The notes under the pieces were generated by a model that saw only the letters and a program-made list of their open reading frames with translations, did no database searches and had not been told where the DNA came from. Of a DNA stretch of 64,000 bases, positions 27,851 to 36,486 are shown in pieces. Every line of letters starts with the position of its first letter. Within the stretch, counting starts at the first letter, position 1. The stretch comes from Pseudodesulfovibrio alkaliphilus (GTDB lineage Bacteria > Desulfobacterota > Desulfovibrionia > Desulfovibrionales > Desulfovibrionaceae): positions 142,551 through 206,550 of the forward strand of contig NZ_WODC01000007.1 in NCBI RefSeq assembly GCF_009729555.1. Direction: 5' to 3'. The position numbers and the translations under genes were made by a program.

Positions 27851-29017
27851 ATGTCAGATTTCCCCCTCGCCGATCGGCTTTCGACCCTGCCCCCGTATCT
27901 TTTCGCTGCCATCGACAAGGCCAAGGCCCAGGTGGCCGCCAAGGGCATGGATATCATCAGCCTGGGCATCGGCGACCCCGACCTGCCAACCCCTGATTTC
28001 ATCATTGAGGCGCTATGTCGGAGCGCCAGAAATCCCAGAAATCACCAATATCCATCCTATGTGGGCATGAATACCTACCGCCAGGCCGTTGCCGACTGGT
28101 ACAAACAGCGCTTTGACGTGGATCTGGACCCGGACACCGAGGTGGTCAGCCTCATCGGCTCCAAAGAGGGCATAGCCCACTTCCCGCTGGCCTTCATCAA
28201 TCCCGGGGATCTGGCCCTGGTGGCCACGCCCAACTATCCGGTCTACGGCATCGCCACCAACTTTGCCGGCGGAGAGGTGGAGTATCTGCCCCTGCTTGAG
28301 GAAAACGACTTCCTCGTCGATCTCGACGCCGTGAGCGATGCGACCTGGGCCAAGGCCAAGATGATATTCGTTTGCTACCCCAACAACCCGACCGCGGCCA
28401 CTGCCACCCGGACATTCTACGAGCGGCTCATACAGAAGGCCAAAGAGTTCGACGTGATTGTCGTCTCCGATGCGGCATACACCGAAATTTATTACAATCC
28501 TGAAGACAAGCCCCTGTCCATCCTTGAGTGCAAGGATGCCAAGGACGTGTGCATCGAGTTCCACTCCCTCTCTAAAACGTATAACATGACCGGGTGGCGC
28601 ATCGGCATGGCCGTGGGCAACCCCAGCCTCGTGGCGGGCCTTGGCAAGATCAAGGAGAACTGCGATTCCGGTATCTTCCAGGCCGTTCAAGAGGCTGGTA
28701 TCGCCGCCCTCAGGGACGGGGAGCCTTTTGCCGAGCAGTTTCGAGCCATCTACAAGGAACGGCGTGACGTGGTCAGCGCTGCATTGACCAAGGCAGGCAT
28801 CAAACACCGTCTTCCCGATGCCTCCTTCTACATGTGGTGCAACACTCCTGACGGCTTCAAGTCTTCGGAATTCGTAACCAATGTTCTCATGCAGACTGGC
28901 GTGGTCCTGACTCCGGGCAATGGTTTCGGCACCCCGGGCGAAGGATATTTCCGCATCTCATTGACCGTAACCAACGAAAAACTCGAGGAGGCGGTATCCA
29001 GAATATCGAAACTGTAA
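27851..29017 (+). CDS. dapL: LL-diaminopimelate aminotransferase
   Basis: A 388-residue fold-type I aminotransferase that makes LL-diaminopimelate directly from tetrahydrodipicolinate. The PLP lysine lies in FHSLSKTYNMTGWRIGMAVG; SLGIGDPDLPTPDFI, CYPNNPTAAT and PGNGFGTPGEGYFRISLT are typical of the DapL class. The start at 27851 has AAGGAG ten bases upstream; earlier in-frame codons run through non-coding sequence. With lysA at 16982 it defines the DAP-aminotransferase lysine route. Its last codons overlap the presumed start of folK. Confidence 0.92.
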   Translation: MSDFPLADRLSTLPPYLFAAIDKAKAQVAAKGMDIISLGIGDPDLPTPDFIIEALCRSARNPRNHQYPSYVGMNTYRQAVADWYKQRFDVDLDPDTEVVSLIGSKEGIAHFPLAFINPGDLALVATPNYPVYGIATNFAGGEVEYLPLLEENDFLVDLDAVSDATWAKAKMIFVCYPNNPTAATATRTFYERLIQKAKEFDVIVVSDAAYTEIYYNPEDKPLSILECKDAKDVCIEFHSLSKTYNMTGWRIGMAVGNPSLVAGLGKIKENCDSGIFQAVQEAGIAALRDGEPFAEQFRAIYKERRDVVSAALTKAGIKHRLPDASFYMWCNTPDGFKSSEFVTNVLMQTGVVLTPGNGFGTPGEGYFRISLTVTNEKLEEAVSRISKL

Positions 29018-29520
29018 TCTGCTACGTCAGCCTTGGTTCCAACGAGGGCAACCCCGAGGAAAATCTTAACGAGGCTCTGGCGCGGCTTGAGACTTATGGC
29101 GACGAGATTTCGCTCAAGGCCATGTCTGGCGTCTACCTGACCGAGCCGCAAGGCCCGGTCAAGGATCAACCTTGGTTTGCCAACCAGGTGATCAAACTTG
29201 AGATCGACGCGGAAATATGGGCTGCGGCAGGCTTCCTGTCCACCTGTACGGCCATCGAAGCGCAGCTTGGCCGAACCCGGCAGATTCCCGGCGGCCCGAG
29301 GTCCCTTGACATGGACATCATCGCCTGGGGCGATACGGTCATGAGCACGGATTTTCTGACCCTGCCGCATCCAAAGGCCCGGAAGAGGGCATTTGTACTC
29401 GTCCCCCTCAAAGAAATTGCGCCAGACTACGTCTTCCCGGACGGGACCACCGTGGATGAAGCCCTTTCCGCCATCAGCTATCGGCAGGAAGGGTTCAAAA
29501 TATGGCAGACCCCTGAGTAA
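28996..29520 (+). CDS. folK: 2-amino-4-hydroxy-6-hydroxymethyldihydropteridine diphosphokinase with apparent non-ATG start
   Basis: About 174 residues of HPPK, which pyrophosphorylates the folate pterin. Conserved blocks are CYVSLGSNEGNPEENL, GRTRQIPGGPRSLDMDIIAWG and LPHPKARKRAFVLVPLKEIAP. The first ATG in frame (29122) would delete the LGSN strand, so translation must begin upstream, where no ATG, GTG or TTG exists in frame. ATC at 28996, preceded by GAGGAG five bases earlier, is the best candidate; ATC codons at 29005 and 29017 are others. The region overlaps the dapL end, so coupling is likely. The enzyme is certain, the start is not. Confidence 0.8.
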   Translation: MQNIETVICYVSLGSNEGNPEENLNEALARLETYGDEISLKAMSGVYLTEPQGPVKDQPWFANQVIKLEIDAEIWAAAGFLSTCTAIEAQLGRTRQIPGGPRSLDMDIIAWGDTVMSTDFLTLPHPKARKRAFVLVPLKEIAPDYVFPDGTTVDEALSAISYRQEGFKIWQTPE

Positions 29521-29536
29521 GCCGCGGAGCGTCAGC

Positions 29537-29827
29537 ATGTGGAAATTTATCATTATAGGCGTTGCCCTGTTTCTTATCTACAAGCTCTTCACTGGCGACA
29601 AGAAGAAGCAGGAGATGGAAAACAAGGAATCCATCAAGCAGAAGGTCGCGGCAGGAGAGATGGTCAAGGACCCTGTCTGCGGCACCTATGTAGATAAAGA
29701 CGGCGACATACGCGTCAGGGAAGGGGAGAAGGTACGGGTGTTCTGCTCCTACGAGTGCCGCGACCGCTATCTCAAACAGATCAACGCCATCACCGTGGAA
29801 CCACAGACGCCCGAGGACGAAAAGTGA
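29537..29827 (+). CDS. Membrane-anchored YHS-domain protein
   Basis: A 96-residue protein with one N-terminal helix (MWKFIIIGVALFLIYKLF), a charged linker, and a metal-binding YHS/TRASH-like domain: MVKDPVCGTYV near residue 45, then VFCSYECRDRYLKQ near 76. Three cysteines are placed as in YHS domains that bind heavy metals. It follows folK closely and ends before a strong terminator. Function unknown; a metal-sensing or heme/copper-related role is only a guess. Confidence 0.78.
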   Translation: MWKFIIIGVALFLIYKLFTGDKKKQEMENKESIKQKVAAGEMVKDPVCGTYVDKDGDIRVREGEKVRVFCSYECRDRYLKQINAITVEPQTPEDEK

Positions 29828-29908
29828 TCAGCCGTTTATCAGACGGCAACCCATAAATAACAACATCCGCCGCAAAAGGGTGGAATCCCCAACAGTATAG
29901 GCAGTCAC

Positions 29909-29945
29909 AAGGGGGCCGACGCAGTTAGCGTCGGCCCCCTTTTTT
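29909..29945 (+). terminator. Rho-independent terminator after the YHS gene
   Basis: A 12-14 bp perfect stem (AAGGGGGCCGACGC / GCGTCGGCCCCCTT) with an AGTTA loop, followed by TTTTT. It ends the dapL-folK-YHS unit. Confidence 0.93.
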
Positions 29946-30608
29946 ACGTACCAACTAGCCAAAACCAGTATCGCTATATGCGGTCTGAACGAACCAAAAC
30001 CATACGGACAAAGAAGACATCGGCCAGCAACTCCGGAACTGGGCCTGCAGCCCAACCAAACATGACATGAAATATGGGCTTGGCGAAATGTAGCCGCAAA
30101 CGGCCTCCAAACGATCCAAGACGGCCAGACGAGGCCTCACCATCCAAATCAGGTGAAAAATCCCTTGGATTGGATTTTTAGGCAACACATCTCTCTGGAG
30201 ATCTGTGGGAACCATAAGAAGAGTGACACAAATCAACACCGCCAGAGTTAAAGTCACTAAAAACCGATCTGTTTCAGCCACATACAGCATTGTCTCATAA
30301 TGTAAATTATGTAAACTTTTAAAAAAGGCTGGTGAATCGACACGGCAAATACCCTACCGCCAGTCGTTGCCGAGGTTTGAGCTTGTGTGATTCCTGTTGC
30401 GCAAACAATGCACTTTCCTTCAATCTATCATGGTCCGGCAAGACAGATGAGAATGCGGCCCATGAGTGGAATCCCTTTCGCAATCGTCGCCACAGGGACC
30501 GACCATTCCTACGGGCGTTCACACGGGCCCATTGAGAGTTTTTTCAGTCCCTGCTAAGGGGATTCATTCCAAAACCATCAAAAAGCCGCCCTGCGGCATG
30601 TGAGAGCC
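29946..30608. other. Intergenic region of about 660 bases, no convincing gene
   Basis: This stretch is more AT-rich than its surroundings. A 111-codon minus-strand frame (29955-30290) begins with a hydrophobic segment (about residues 10-28) but has no clear ribosome binding site and no recognisable family; it may be a decayed membrane gene. A plus-strand 67-codon frame at 30332 is not supported. The promoter of the TPR gene should lie at the right end, but no clear hexamers were found. Confidence 0.4.
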
Positions 30609-32690
30609 ATGAAACGATTTGCGATCATTGTTGCGGTCTTCGTCTTTAGTCTTCAGGGGATGATGACACCCTGTTTTGGACAGTCCTCCGCTTCCGGCTC
30701 TTTTGAAGGCTGGCTTGAACGCTATGGGGCCTGGGACCGGCTTGAACGCGAGTACGCCACGGAATCCGACGACTCGCCGGAGGTGATTCTCAAACGGGCC
30801 GAGGTTTACCTGAACCTCAACACCCCGTCCAAGACCCTGGAGATCATCGAAATGACGCCAGCCTTTGCCAGCAACGCAACAGAGTCCGACCGGCTCTGGC
30901 TGGGCGGTCGGGCGCACCGGGCCATGGGCGATCTGACAAAGGCCGTGCTCTGGTTCAGCCAGTCCGCCGCCATCGCTCCCGACAAGGGAGCGTCCACCCG
31001 TCGCTTCAAGACGGAACCAGGACTGGAGAGCGTCTGGATGGATGTCTGGCTCAAGCGATTCTGGACTTATCGGGCCAACTTCACCCTCGCCAGAGATGCC
31101 CAGCGTGATACCCTGCGCCGGATTCAGGAAATAGGCAGCGAGGTCTGGGGCGGCAGCTACTGGACATCTGCAGCCGCAGCCCTGAGCGCCAGCGATCAGC
31201 CCGGGCTTTCCGCCCCTGACACCGGAGCGGACACACCTAACGCGCAACCCGTGGTCAGCACTGCGGATACCGACGCCGTTGCCACGGCCCTTGCCCTGGC
31301 ATCATTGGAAAAATTCGACGATGCCCGGGTCGCTGTGGCGACAGTGTCGCGCGACGAGGTCCGGGCCTTTTGGCGCATGCTCATCGATTTTCTCGAATCG
31401 GGCGATCTTCCGTCCGACATAGCTTTGTTCGATGAGAGCAACTCCCTCAAGGCCCGCGCCTTCTGGGAAGGCAATATGCTCGCCCATTTCTCGGTTTCCC
31501 GCTCCGGCTGGCTGCTGGGCAACCCCGAGTCCGGGCCGTGGACCTCTTTTCGCAACAACATCCTGTCCATGCCCTTGCCTGAAGCCAATCAGGCCATCGA
31601 AAACGAGCTTGGATCCCTGCTCATCTCCGAGCAGACAGCCACCTTGCTCTCCAGCTTCAAGTTCGCCTTGGCGCTGGCAAGCGGCGATTTCCTTTCTTCC
31701 GCAACCTCCTGGAACAAAACGAATAAGCAAAGGCTCCCCCTGGCCTTACAGCTGGCAGGGGCCTTGCGCTTCAAGGAAAGCTTGAACAATCTCCTGCCCG
31801 ACAATCAGGCCGAGGCCCTCAACCTGCACCCCATCCTCTCGGCCCTGTGCAGCGCTGGCGGGTACGATATCGCCAGCGACGAGGCCCCCTTCTGGGTTTC
31901 TGCGCCCAAGGACAGGATCAAGACCTTGTCGCAGCGCTGGCCCATGGACAAGTTGCTGCTCCTGGCGAGCTGGCAGCAGGAATTCACGCGCTCCCCTTCC
32001 GCCGAATTGGCCAGACGCTCGGCCTACCTCTTTGACGATACCGCCTTTGGCATCGAGAGCACCCTATATCTGGCCGATCAGTCTGTACGGGCCAACCAGC
32101 TCCAACTGGGGGCGTTCTACCTGAACACCCTGAAGCCGGCCGCCCTGCCCCCGATCCAGCGGATGCAGTGGTACGATGTCCGGCTGCGGCTGGAACTCGA
32201 ATCCGGCCGCGAAGATGCGGCCCTTGAAACCTTCCGCCAGATGAGCGCCTCTGGCGGCCCGGTGCCGGTCATGACCCGGCTGCGCATGGCCCTGCTCTAT
32301 CAGCAGAAACGCGACTTCGAGACCGCCCGCGAGCATCTGCTCAAGCTGTGGGATACTCCCGGCCTGACCACCACCCTTCAGGCCGAGACCCTGTTTTGGC
32401 TCGGCGAAGGCGAACAGGCCATGCGCAACACCGAAAAGGCGCTGGACTATTACCTGCGTCTCGCCTGGCAGTATCCCCAGGAAAACATCTGGGCGCTGAC
32501 GGCCATGTACCGGGCCTCGCTCATCTACGAGCGACAGGGCAACTACGACACGGCCAAGCGGCTGCTGACCACGGTGGTCAGCCGAGCCGACCGCAAGGAA
32601 CAGCGCGAGGCAGCCAAGGCCCGCATCGACGCCATAGACAAGAAAATGGGCCAGACCAAGACCACGGACACGCTGGTCTACCCCTTCTAG
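30609..32690 (+). CDS. Secreted TPR-repeat protein of unknown function
   Basis: A 693-residue protein with a signal peptide (residues 1 to about 28, MKRFAIIVAVFVFSLQGMM... then CFGQ). The mature protein is largely alpha-helical, with TPR-like repeats recognisable near residues 35-125 and, more clearly, at about 585-680 (ETLFWLGEGEQAMRNTEKAL, ASLIYERQGNYDTAKRLL). It ends with a proline-rich VYPF tail. Such proteins often act as periplasmic scaffolds in envelope or gliding-type complexes. ATG 30609 is preferred to GTG 30600, though neither has a strong ribosome binding site. It appears monocistronic. Confidence 0.75.
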   Translation: MKRFAIIVAVFVFSLQGMMTPCFGQSSASGSFEGWLERYGAWDRLEREYATESDDSPEVILKRAEVYLNLNTPSKTLEIIEMTPAFASNATESDRLWLGGRAHRAMGDLTKAVLWFSQSAAIAPDKGASTRRFKTEPGLESVWMDVWLKRFWTYRANFTLARDAQRDTLRRIQEIGSEVWGGSYWTSAAAALSASDQPGLSAPDTGADTPNAQPVVSTADTDAVATALALASLEKFDDARVAVATVSRDEVRAFWRMLIDFLESGDLPSDIALFDESNSLKARAFWEGNMLAHFSVSRSGWLLGNPESGPWTSFRNNILSMPLPEANQAIENELGSLLISEQTATLLSSFKFALALASGDFLSSATSWNKTNKQRLPLALQLAGALRFKESLNNLLPDNQAEALNLHPILSALCSAGGYDIASDEAPFWVSAPKDRIKTLSQRWPMDKLLLLASWQQEFTRSPSAELARRSAYLFDDTAFGIESTLYLADQSVRANQLQLGAFYLNTLKPAALPPIQRMQWYDVRLRLELESGREDAALETFRQMSASGGPVPVMTRLRMALLYQQKRDFETAREHLLKLWDTPGLTTTLQAETLFWLGEGEQAMRNTEKALDYYLRLAWQYPQENIWALTAMYRASLIYERQGNYDTAKRLLTTVVSRADRKEQREAAKARIDAIDKKMGQTKTTDTLVYPF

Positions 32691-32719
32691 CCCGCCCTCC
32701 CCTCCATCCACGCAAGAAG

Positions 32720-32745
32720 GCCCGCCCGGCGAATTGCCGGGCTGG
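32720..32745 (+). terminator. Weak hairpin after the TPR gene
   Basis: GCCCGGC-GAATT-GCCGGGC forms a 7-bp stem about 30 bases after the stop, without a good T run. Possibly a weak terminator. Confidence 0.4.
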
Positions 32746-32871
32746 CCTTGATCTTTGCGGGTCGGGACAACCGGCAGCCATGAATGGCGAACAGTCTTGC
32801 GTCGATGCCTTTGCGCGCTATGGTTGATGTCCCGTTCATTGAAGAACTCTGCGCTGCGTCACTGGCCGCCC

Positions 32872-32911
32872 CAAAAGAGGAAGGGTTGCAGCTTGTTGGC
32901 TGCAACCCTTT
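32872..32911 (-). terminator. Terminator after tRNA-Leu
   Basis: On the minus strand the 12-bp stem AAGGGTTGCAGC / GCTGCAACCCTT is followed by CCTCTTTT. It lies nine bases past the encoded CCA and closes the pgk-tpiA-secG-tRNA-Leu unit. Confidence 0.8.
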
Positions 32912-32919
32912 TGAGTTCG

Positions 32920-33006
32920 TGGTGCCGAGGGGGGGATTCGAACCCCCACGGAATTTCTTCCACTGCCCCCTCAAGACAGCGTGTCTACCAATTCCACCAC
33001 CTCGGC
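32920..33006 (-). tRNA. tRNA-Leu (anticodon GAG)
   Basis: The minus strand reads GCCGAGGTGGTGGAATTGGT at the 5' end, an anticodon loop CTTGAGG (anticodon GAG, codon CUC), a long variable arm as expected for leucine, a TTCGAAT T-loop and an encoded CCA. The 87-nt gene starts 13 bases after the secG stop, so it is probably processed from the secG transcript. Confidence 0.95.
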
Positions 33007-33019
33007 TTTATGCTTTGAG

Positions 33020-33367
33020 CTATTCGCTCTTGGCTTCGTCGCCGGTGTCCATGAATTTCACGGACGGCTTCTGCTGGTCGGCCGGAACAATCGGCTGGAC
33101 CACTCCCTCGCCCCGGAGCATGATGGAGTCGCGATCGGACACCTTATTGCCGGTGAGGACGTTGTAGGTCATAGAGGTGATCAGGAAAACCGTGGCCAAG
33201 CCTGCCGTGACCTTGACGAGAACACCCCCTGCGCCGCTGCTGCCGAACATGGTGCTGCTGCCGCCGCCGAAGATGACGCCCATCCCCTCGTGACCGGACT
33301 GAAGCATTACTGCGCCGATCAGAAAGATGCAAGCTAAAACATGTATGACAATGACTAAAGTTTCCAC
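33020..33367 (-). CDS. secG: Preprotein translocase subunit SecG
   Basis: A 115-residue SecG with two membrane helices (about residues 3-21 and 52-70) separated by the conserved glycine/serine loop VMLQSGHEGMGVIFGGGSS followed by TMFGSSGAGGVL. A charged C-terminal tail is cytoplasmic or periplasmic depending on topology inversion. SecG supports SecYE-mediated export. It lies 41 bases after tpiA, a common arrangement, and is followed by tRNA-Leu. Confidence 0.95.
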   Translation of the reverse strand: METLVIVIHVLACIFLIGAVMLQSGHEGMGVIFGGGSSTMFGSSGAGGVLVKVTAGLATVFLITSMTYNVLTGNKVSDRDSIMLRGEGVVQPIVPADQQKPSVKFMDTGDEAKSE

Positions 33368-33408
33368 AATCTTACCTTTGTATCACTCGTTGCGAGGCAG
33401 CCGCCTCA

Positions 33409-34164
33409 TCAGGCCAGAACGATCTGCGAAAAGCTTTCACCCTGCAAGCTCGCGCCTCCTACCAAGACACCGTCGACATTGTCAAGCGCAATAATTTCCG
33501 CGCAGTTGGAAGGTTTGACGCTGCCACCATACAATATTCTGATTTCATTAGCATTATCTCCAAACATAGCCACCATGGTTTTTCGGACAAAGGCATGGGC
33601 CTCCAGGATTTCCCGGGGGCCTGCCACCTCGCCGGTGCCGATGGCCCAAACAGGCTCATAGGCCACGCACAGCCGTTCGGGGTCTATGTCGTTCGGCACG
33701 TCCGCAAGGCCAAGGCGAAGCTGGCGCTCAAGCACCTCCTCCACCCGCCCGGCCCGACGCTCCTCAATGAGTTCGCCTATGCACAAAATGACGCTCAGGC
33801 CCGAGGCAAGGCCGAATGCAGTCTTTTTGCCGACCAGTTCATCTCCCTCGCCGATGACGTGGCGACGCTCGGAATGCCCTGTCAGACCAAAGTGTGCCCC
33901 CTGGTCGAGCAGCATGCCCGGCGCGATCTCGCCGGTAAAAGCGCCCTCTTCCCGAAAGTAGAAATCCTGGCCGCCGACAAAGAACCCGGGAACCCCGGAA
34001 AAGACCTCGGACACGACCCCAAGGCTCGTGAAAGGCGGGCAGACAAGCACCTCGCGATCCTCGGGCAGCGAAGAAGCGGCAAGTTTCAGCAACTCCTCGG
34101 CAGTTGCCTTGGCCTCCTCGCGGGTCTTATACATCTTCCAATTGGCAGCCATCAATTTCTTCAT
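33409..34164 (-). CDS. tpiA: Triosephosphate isomerase
   Basis: A 251-residue TIM barrel that interconverts dihydroxyacetone phosphate and glyceraldehyde 3-phosphate. It starts MKKLMAANWKMYK, has GHSERRHVIGE (catalytic histidine region near 94), AYEPVWAIGTG (catalytic glutamate near 167) and YGGSVKPSN for phosphate binding. ATG 34164 overlaps the pgk stop as ATGA and has GGAG 11 bases upstream; a GTG 12 bases earlier is less likely. Confidence 0.96.
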   Translation of the reverse strand: MKKLMAANWKMYKTREEAKATAEELLKLAASSLPEDREVLVCPPFTSLGVVSEVFSGVPGFFVGGQDFYFREEGAFTGEIAPGMLLDQGAHFGLTGHSERRHVIGEGDELVGKKTAFGLASGLSVILCIGELIEERRAGRVEEVLERQLRLGLADVPNDIDPERLCVAYEPVWAIGTGEVAGPREILEAHAFVRKTMVAMFGDNANEIRILYGGSVKPSNCAEIIALDNVDGVLVGGASLQGESFSQIVLA

Positions 34165-35363
34165 TTCTTCATGCACTCCTTCAAGGCTTGGATCGCGGGA
34201 AGATCCTTGCCTTCCAAAAACTGGAGGAAGGAGCCGCCGCCTGTGGATATGAAGCTGAATTTGCCGGGAACTCCCTGCATGTGGACCACGGCGTCGGTGT
34301 CGCCGCCGCCCACGATGGTCAGGGCGTCGTCAAGATCGGCGATGGCGCGACAGACGGCCATGGAACCCTCGGCAAAGGCAGGTGTCTCGAAGAGGCCCAT
34401 GGGACCGTTCCAGACCACGGTTCGCGCCTTGGCGAGAACCTTCTTGAAGTTATTGATCGTTTCCGGCCCGATGTCCAGCACCAGGGAATGATCGGGGATG
34501 GCCGTGGCTGGACAGACGCCCTCGGCCTCGGTGGCGGTGTGTGTGGCCGCGTATTTGAAATCCACGGGCAAGTGCAGAGTGGTCCCAAGGTTCCTGGCCC
34601 GCTCCATGATGGAGAGAGCGTCGGGCACGAGATCCGGCTCCACCAGGGACTTGCCTACCCCATGGCCCTTGGCCAGCAAAAAGGTGTTGGCCATGGCCCC
34701 GCCGACGATGATGTCGTCCACCTTGCCCAGGAGATTGTTGAGAATGCCGAGCTTGGTGGAAATTTTCGCCCCGCCGGAAACACAGACATAGGGGCGGTTC
34801 GGGTTGATCAGCACGTTGTCGAGATATTCGAGTTCCCGCTTGATCAGAAAACCCGCGCAGCAGATGGGCGAATACTTTGGCACATCCACCACCGAGGCGT
34901 TGGCGCGATGGGCCACGCCAAAGGCGTCGTTGACATAAACATCGGCCATGGCGGCGAGTTGCTTGCCGAAATCGCCCCGCTCCTCTTCGGTCTTGCCTAT
35001 CTCCTCGGGATAGAAGCGGAGGTTTTCGAGCATCATGACCTGTCCGGGCAGGAGGGCCGCGGCCATGGCCCGGGTCTCCTCGCCAACGCAATCGGGCGCC
35101 AGCTCCACAGGAACTCCCAGCAGTTCGGCGGTTCGACGGGCCACCGGCGCAAGCGAAAGCTCGGGCACGACCTTGCCCTTGGGTTTGCCCAAGTGGGCGC
35201 ACAGGATGATGGCCGCCCCCTGCTCCAGAGCGTATTGCAGCGTGGGCATTGCCGCGACCATGCGGATGTCATCGGTAATGACTCCGTCATCCAGGGGAAC
35301 ATTGAAATCAACCCGATACAACAGCTTCCTGCCAGCGATGTCAATCTGGTCAATAAACTTCAT
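34161..35363 (-). CDS. pgk: Phosphoglycerate kinase
   Basis: A 400-residue phosphoglycerate kinase. The N-terminal domain has LLYRVDFNVPLDDG and HLGKPKGKVVPELSL; the C-terminal nucleotide domain has VSGGAKISTKLGILNNLLGKVD and TIVGGGDTDAVV. It catalyses ATP formation from 1,3-bisphosphoglycerate. The start at 35363 has AAAGG seven bases upstream; its first bases lie 10 bases before the end of rimI, so the two overlap slightly in transcript order. tpiA and secG follow. Confidence 0.96.
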   Translation of the reverse strand: MKFIDQIDIAGRKLLYRVDFNVPLDDGVITDDIRMVAAMPTLQYALEQGAAIILCAHLGKPKGKVVPELSLAPVARRTAELLGVPVELAPDCVGEETRAMAAALLPGQVMMLENLRFYPEEIGKTEEERGDFGKQLAAMADVYVNDAFGVAHRANASVVDVPKYSPICCAGFLIKRELEYLDNVLINPNRPYVCVSGGAKISTKLGILNNLLGKVDDIIVGGAMANTFLLAKGHGVGKSLVEPDLVPDALSIMERARNLGTTLHLPVDFKYAATHTATEAEGVCPATAIPDHSLVLDIGPETINNFKKVLAKARTVVWNGPMGLFETPAFAEGSMAVCRAIADLDDALTIVGGGDTDAVVHMQGVPGKFSFISTGGGSFLQFLEGKDLPAIQALKECMKK

Positions 35364-35373
35364 TTCATTACCT

Positions 35374-35850
35374 TTACTGATTTTTTTGGTCATAATCCCG
35401 CCTTATTTCATGCCTGAACAACAGGGCGTCGTCCCCGGTGTCGGGATAATAGCGTTTCCTGACCCCTATCTGTTCATAACCGAACTTCAGATATAAATCG
35501 ATAGCCGCAACATTGGACGCCTTGACATCCAAAAAGCTTTTGGCGACCCCCTTCTTGGCGCAGACTTCAAGAGCCCTGGCCAACAGGGCAGCACCGATGC
35601 CGCAACGACGATGCTCCGGGTGCACAGCGAGGTTGAGAATCTCCATCTCATCCTCCACCAGGGAAAAGGCGATATACCCGGCCAGACGCCCGCCCTGGCG
35701 CATCCCGAGGACACGATACACACCACGCTCAAGCCCCATGGCGAACTGCTCCCGCGTCCAGTGATAAGCAAAGCACAGCCGCTCAAGACGCATCAGCTCG
35801 TCCATATCGCTCTCGCCCAATGCCACCACCCTTTCCACCATGCGCCTCAT
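35374..35850 (-). CDS. rimI: Ribosomal protein S18-alanine N-acetyltransferase-like GNAT
   Basis: A 158-residue GNAT acetyltransferase. The acetyl-CoA loop is in LAVHPEHRRCGIGAALLARAL (motif A, Arg/Gln-x-x-Gly-x-Gly/Ala), preceded by MEILNLAV, and DVKASNVAAIDLYLKFGYEQIGVR ends the fold as in RimI. RimI acetylates the N-terminal alanine of S18; RimI-like enzymes can have other targets. AGAGGGGG precedes the ATG. It heads the pgk-tpiA-secG cluster, ending ten bases before the pgk start. Confidence 0.85.
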   Translation of the reverse strand: MRRMVERVVALGESDMDELMRLERLCFAYHWTREQFAMGLERGVYRVLGMRQGGRLAGYIAFSLVEDEMEILNLAVHPEHRRCGIGAALLARALEVCAKKGVAKSFLDVKASNVAAIDLYLKFGYEQIGVRKRYYPDTGDDALLFRHEIRRDYDQKNQ

Positions 35851-35946
35851 CCCCCTCTTTCAACCGGCCTTCCACTCTGGATAACCAGGGCTGATACGTG
35901 TATGCTCGTCTTATACCAGCCAATCAGAACGCCGGGAGCAGGGACA

Positions 35947-36486
35947 ATGATATTCTCCAAAAAATCATCCGCAAGAATCGATCCGGCACGATTCGTCGAA
36001 GTCGTGGACGGGAACAACAGACCACTGGCCGTACTGGACAAGGACATGGCCCATCGCCAACTCCTGCGCCATCGCTCGGTGCAGGTTCTCGTCTTCAACA
36101 CGGACAAGAAAATCTACCTGCAAAAACGAAGCGCGAACAAGCGCTTCTTCCCCGGCCGCTGGGACATTTCGGCCAGAACACACCCGCATGTGAGCGAGGC
36201 TTCGGCCGATGCCGCCCTGCGAGTGCTCCGCGAGGAGCTGAACCTGACGGTGGAGCACACCCAGTTCGTCCGGACCCTGCCCGCATGCGCCGAGACAGGG
36301 TTTGAACACATCTCCATCTATACCCTGCCACGCAACACCCAGCCCATTACCCCCAACAGCGATGAAGTTTCCGAAGGCTATCACTTCTCGCGAGAGGAAC
36401 TGACCTGTCTGGTCAAGGAATTTCGCGAGTTGCTGACACCAAATCTCGTCACCCTGTGGGAGGCCGGACTGCTTGTAAGCGTTTAG
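35947..36486 (+). CDS. NUDIX hydrolase
   Basis: A 179-residue NUDIX-fold protein. Residues around 60-105 include QVLVFNTDKKIYLQKRSANK, FFPGRWDISA and ARTHPHVSEASADAALRV followed by LREEL. The Nudix helix keeps R-x-L-x-E-E-L but the glycine-glutamate half is unusual (HVSEASADAALR), closer to isopentenyl-diphosphate isomerase-like or YfcD-like members. It would hydrolyse a nucleoside-diphosphate derivative, substrate unknown. GGGAG lies before the ATG. It converges with the inositol monophosphatase gene, overlapping by four bases at the 3' end. Confidence 0.85.
   Translation: MIFSKKSSARIDPARFVEVVDGNNRPLAVLDKDMAHRQLLRHRSVQVLVFNTDKKIYLQKRSANKRFFPGRWDISARTHPHVSEASADAALRVLREELNLTVEHTQFVRTLPACAETGFEHISIYTLPRNTQPITPNSDEVSEGYHFSREELTCLVKEFRELLTPNLVTLWEAGLLVSV

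Noticed and set aside
29955..30290. 111-codon minus-strand frame with a hydrophobic N terminus
   Set aside because: One hydrophobic segment only, no ribosome binding site and low-complexity remainder; noted as a possible decayed gene but not called.
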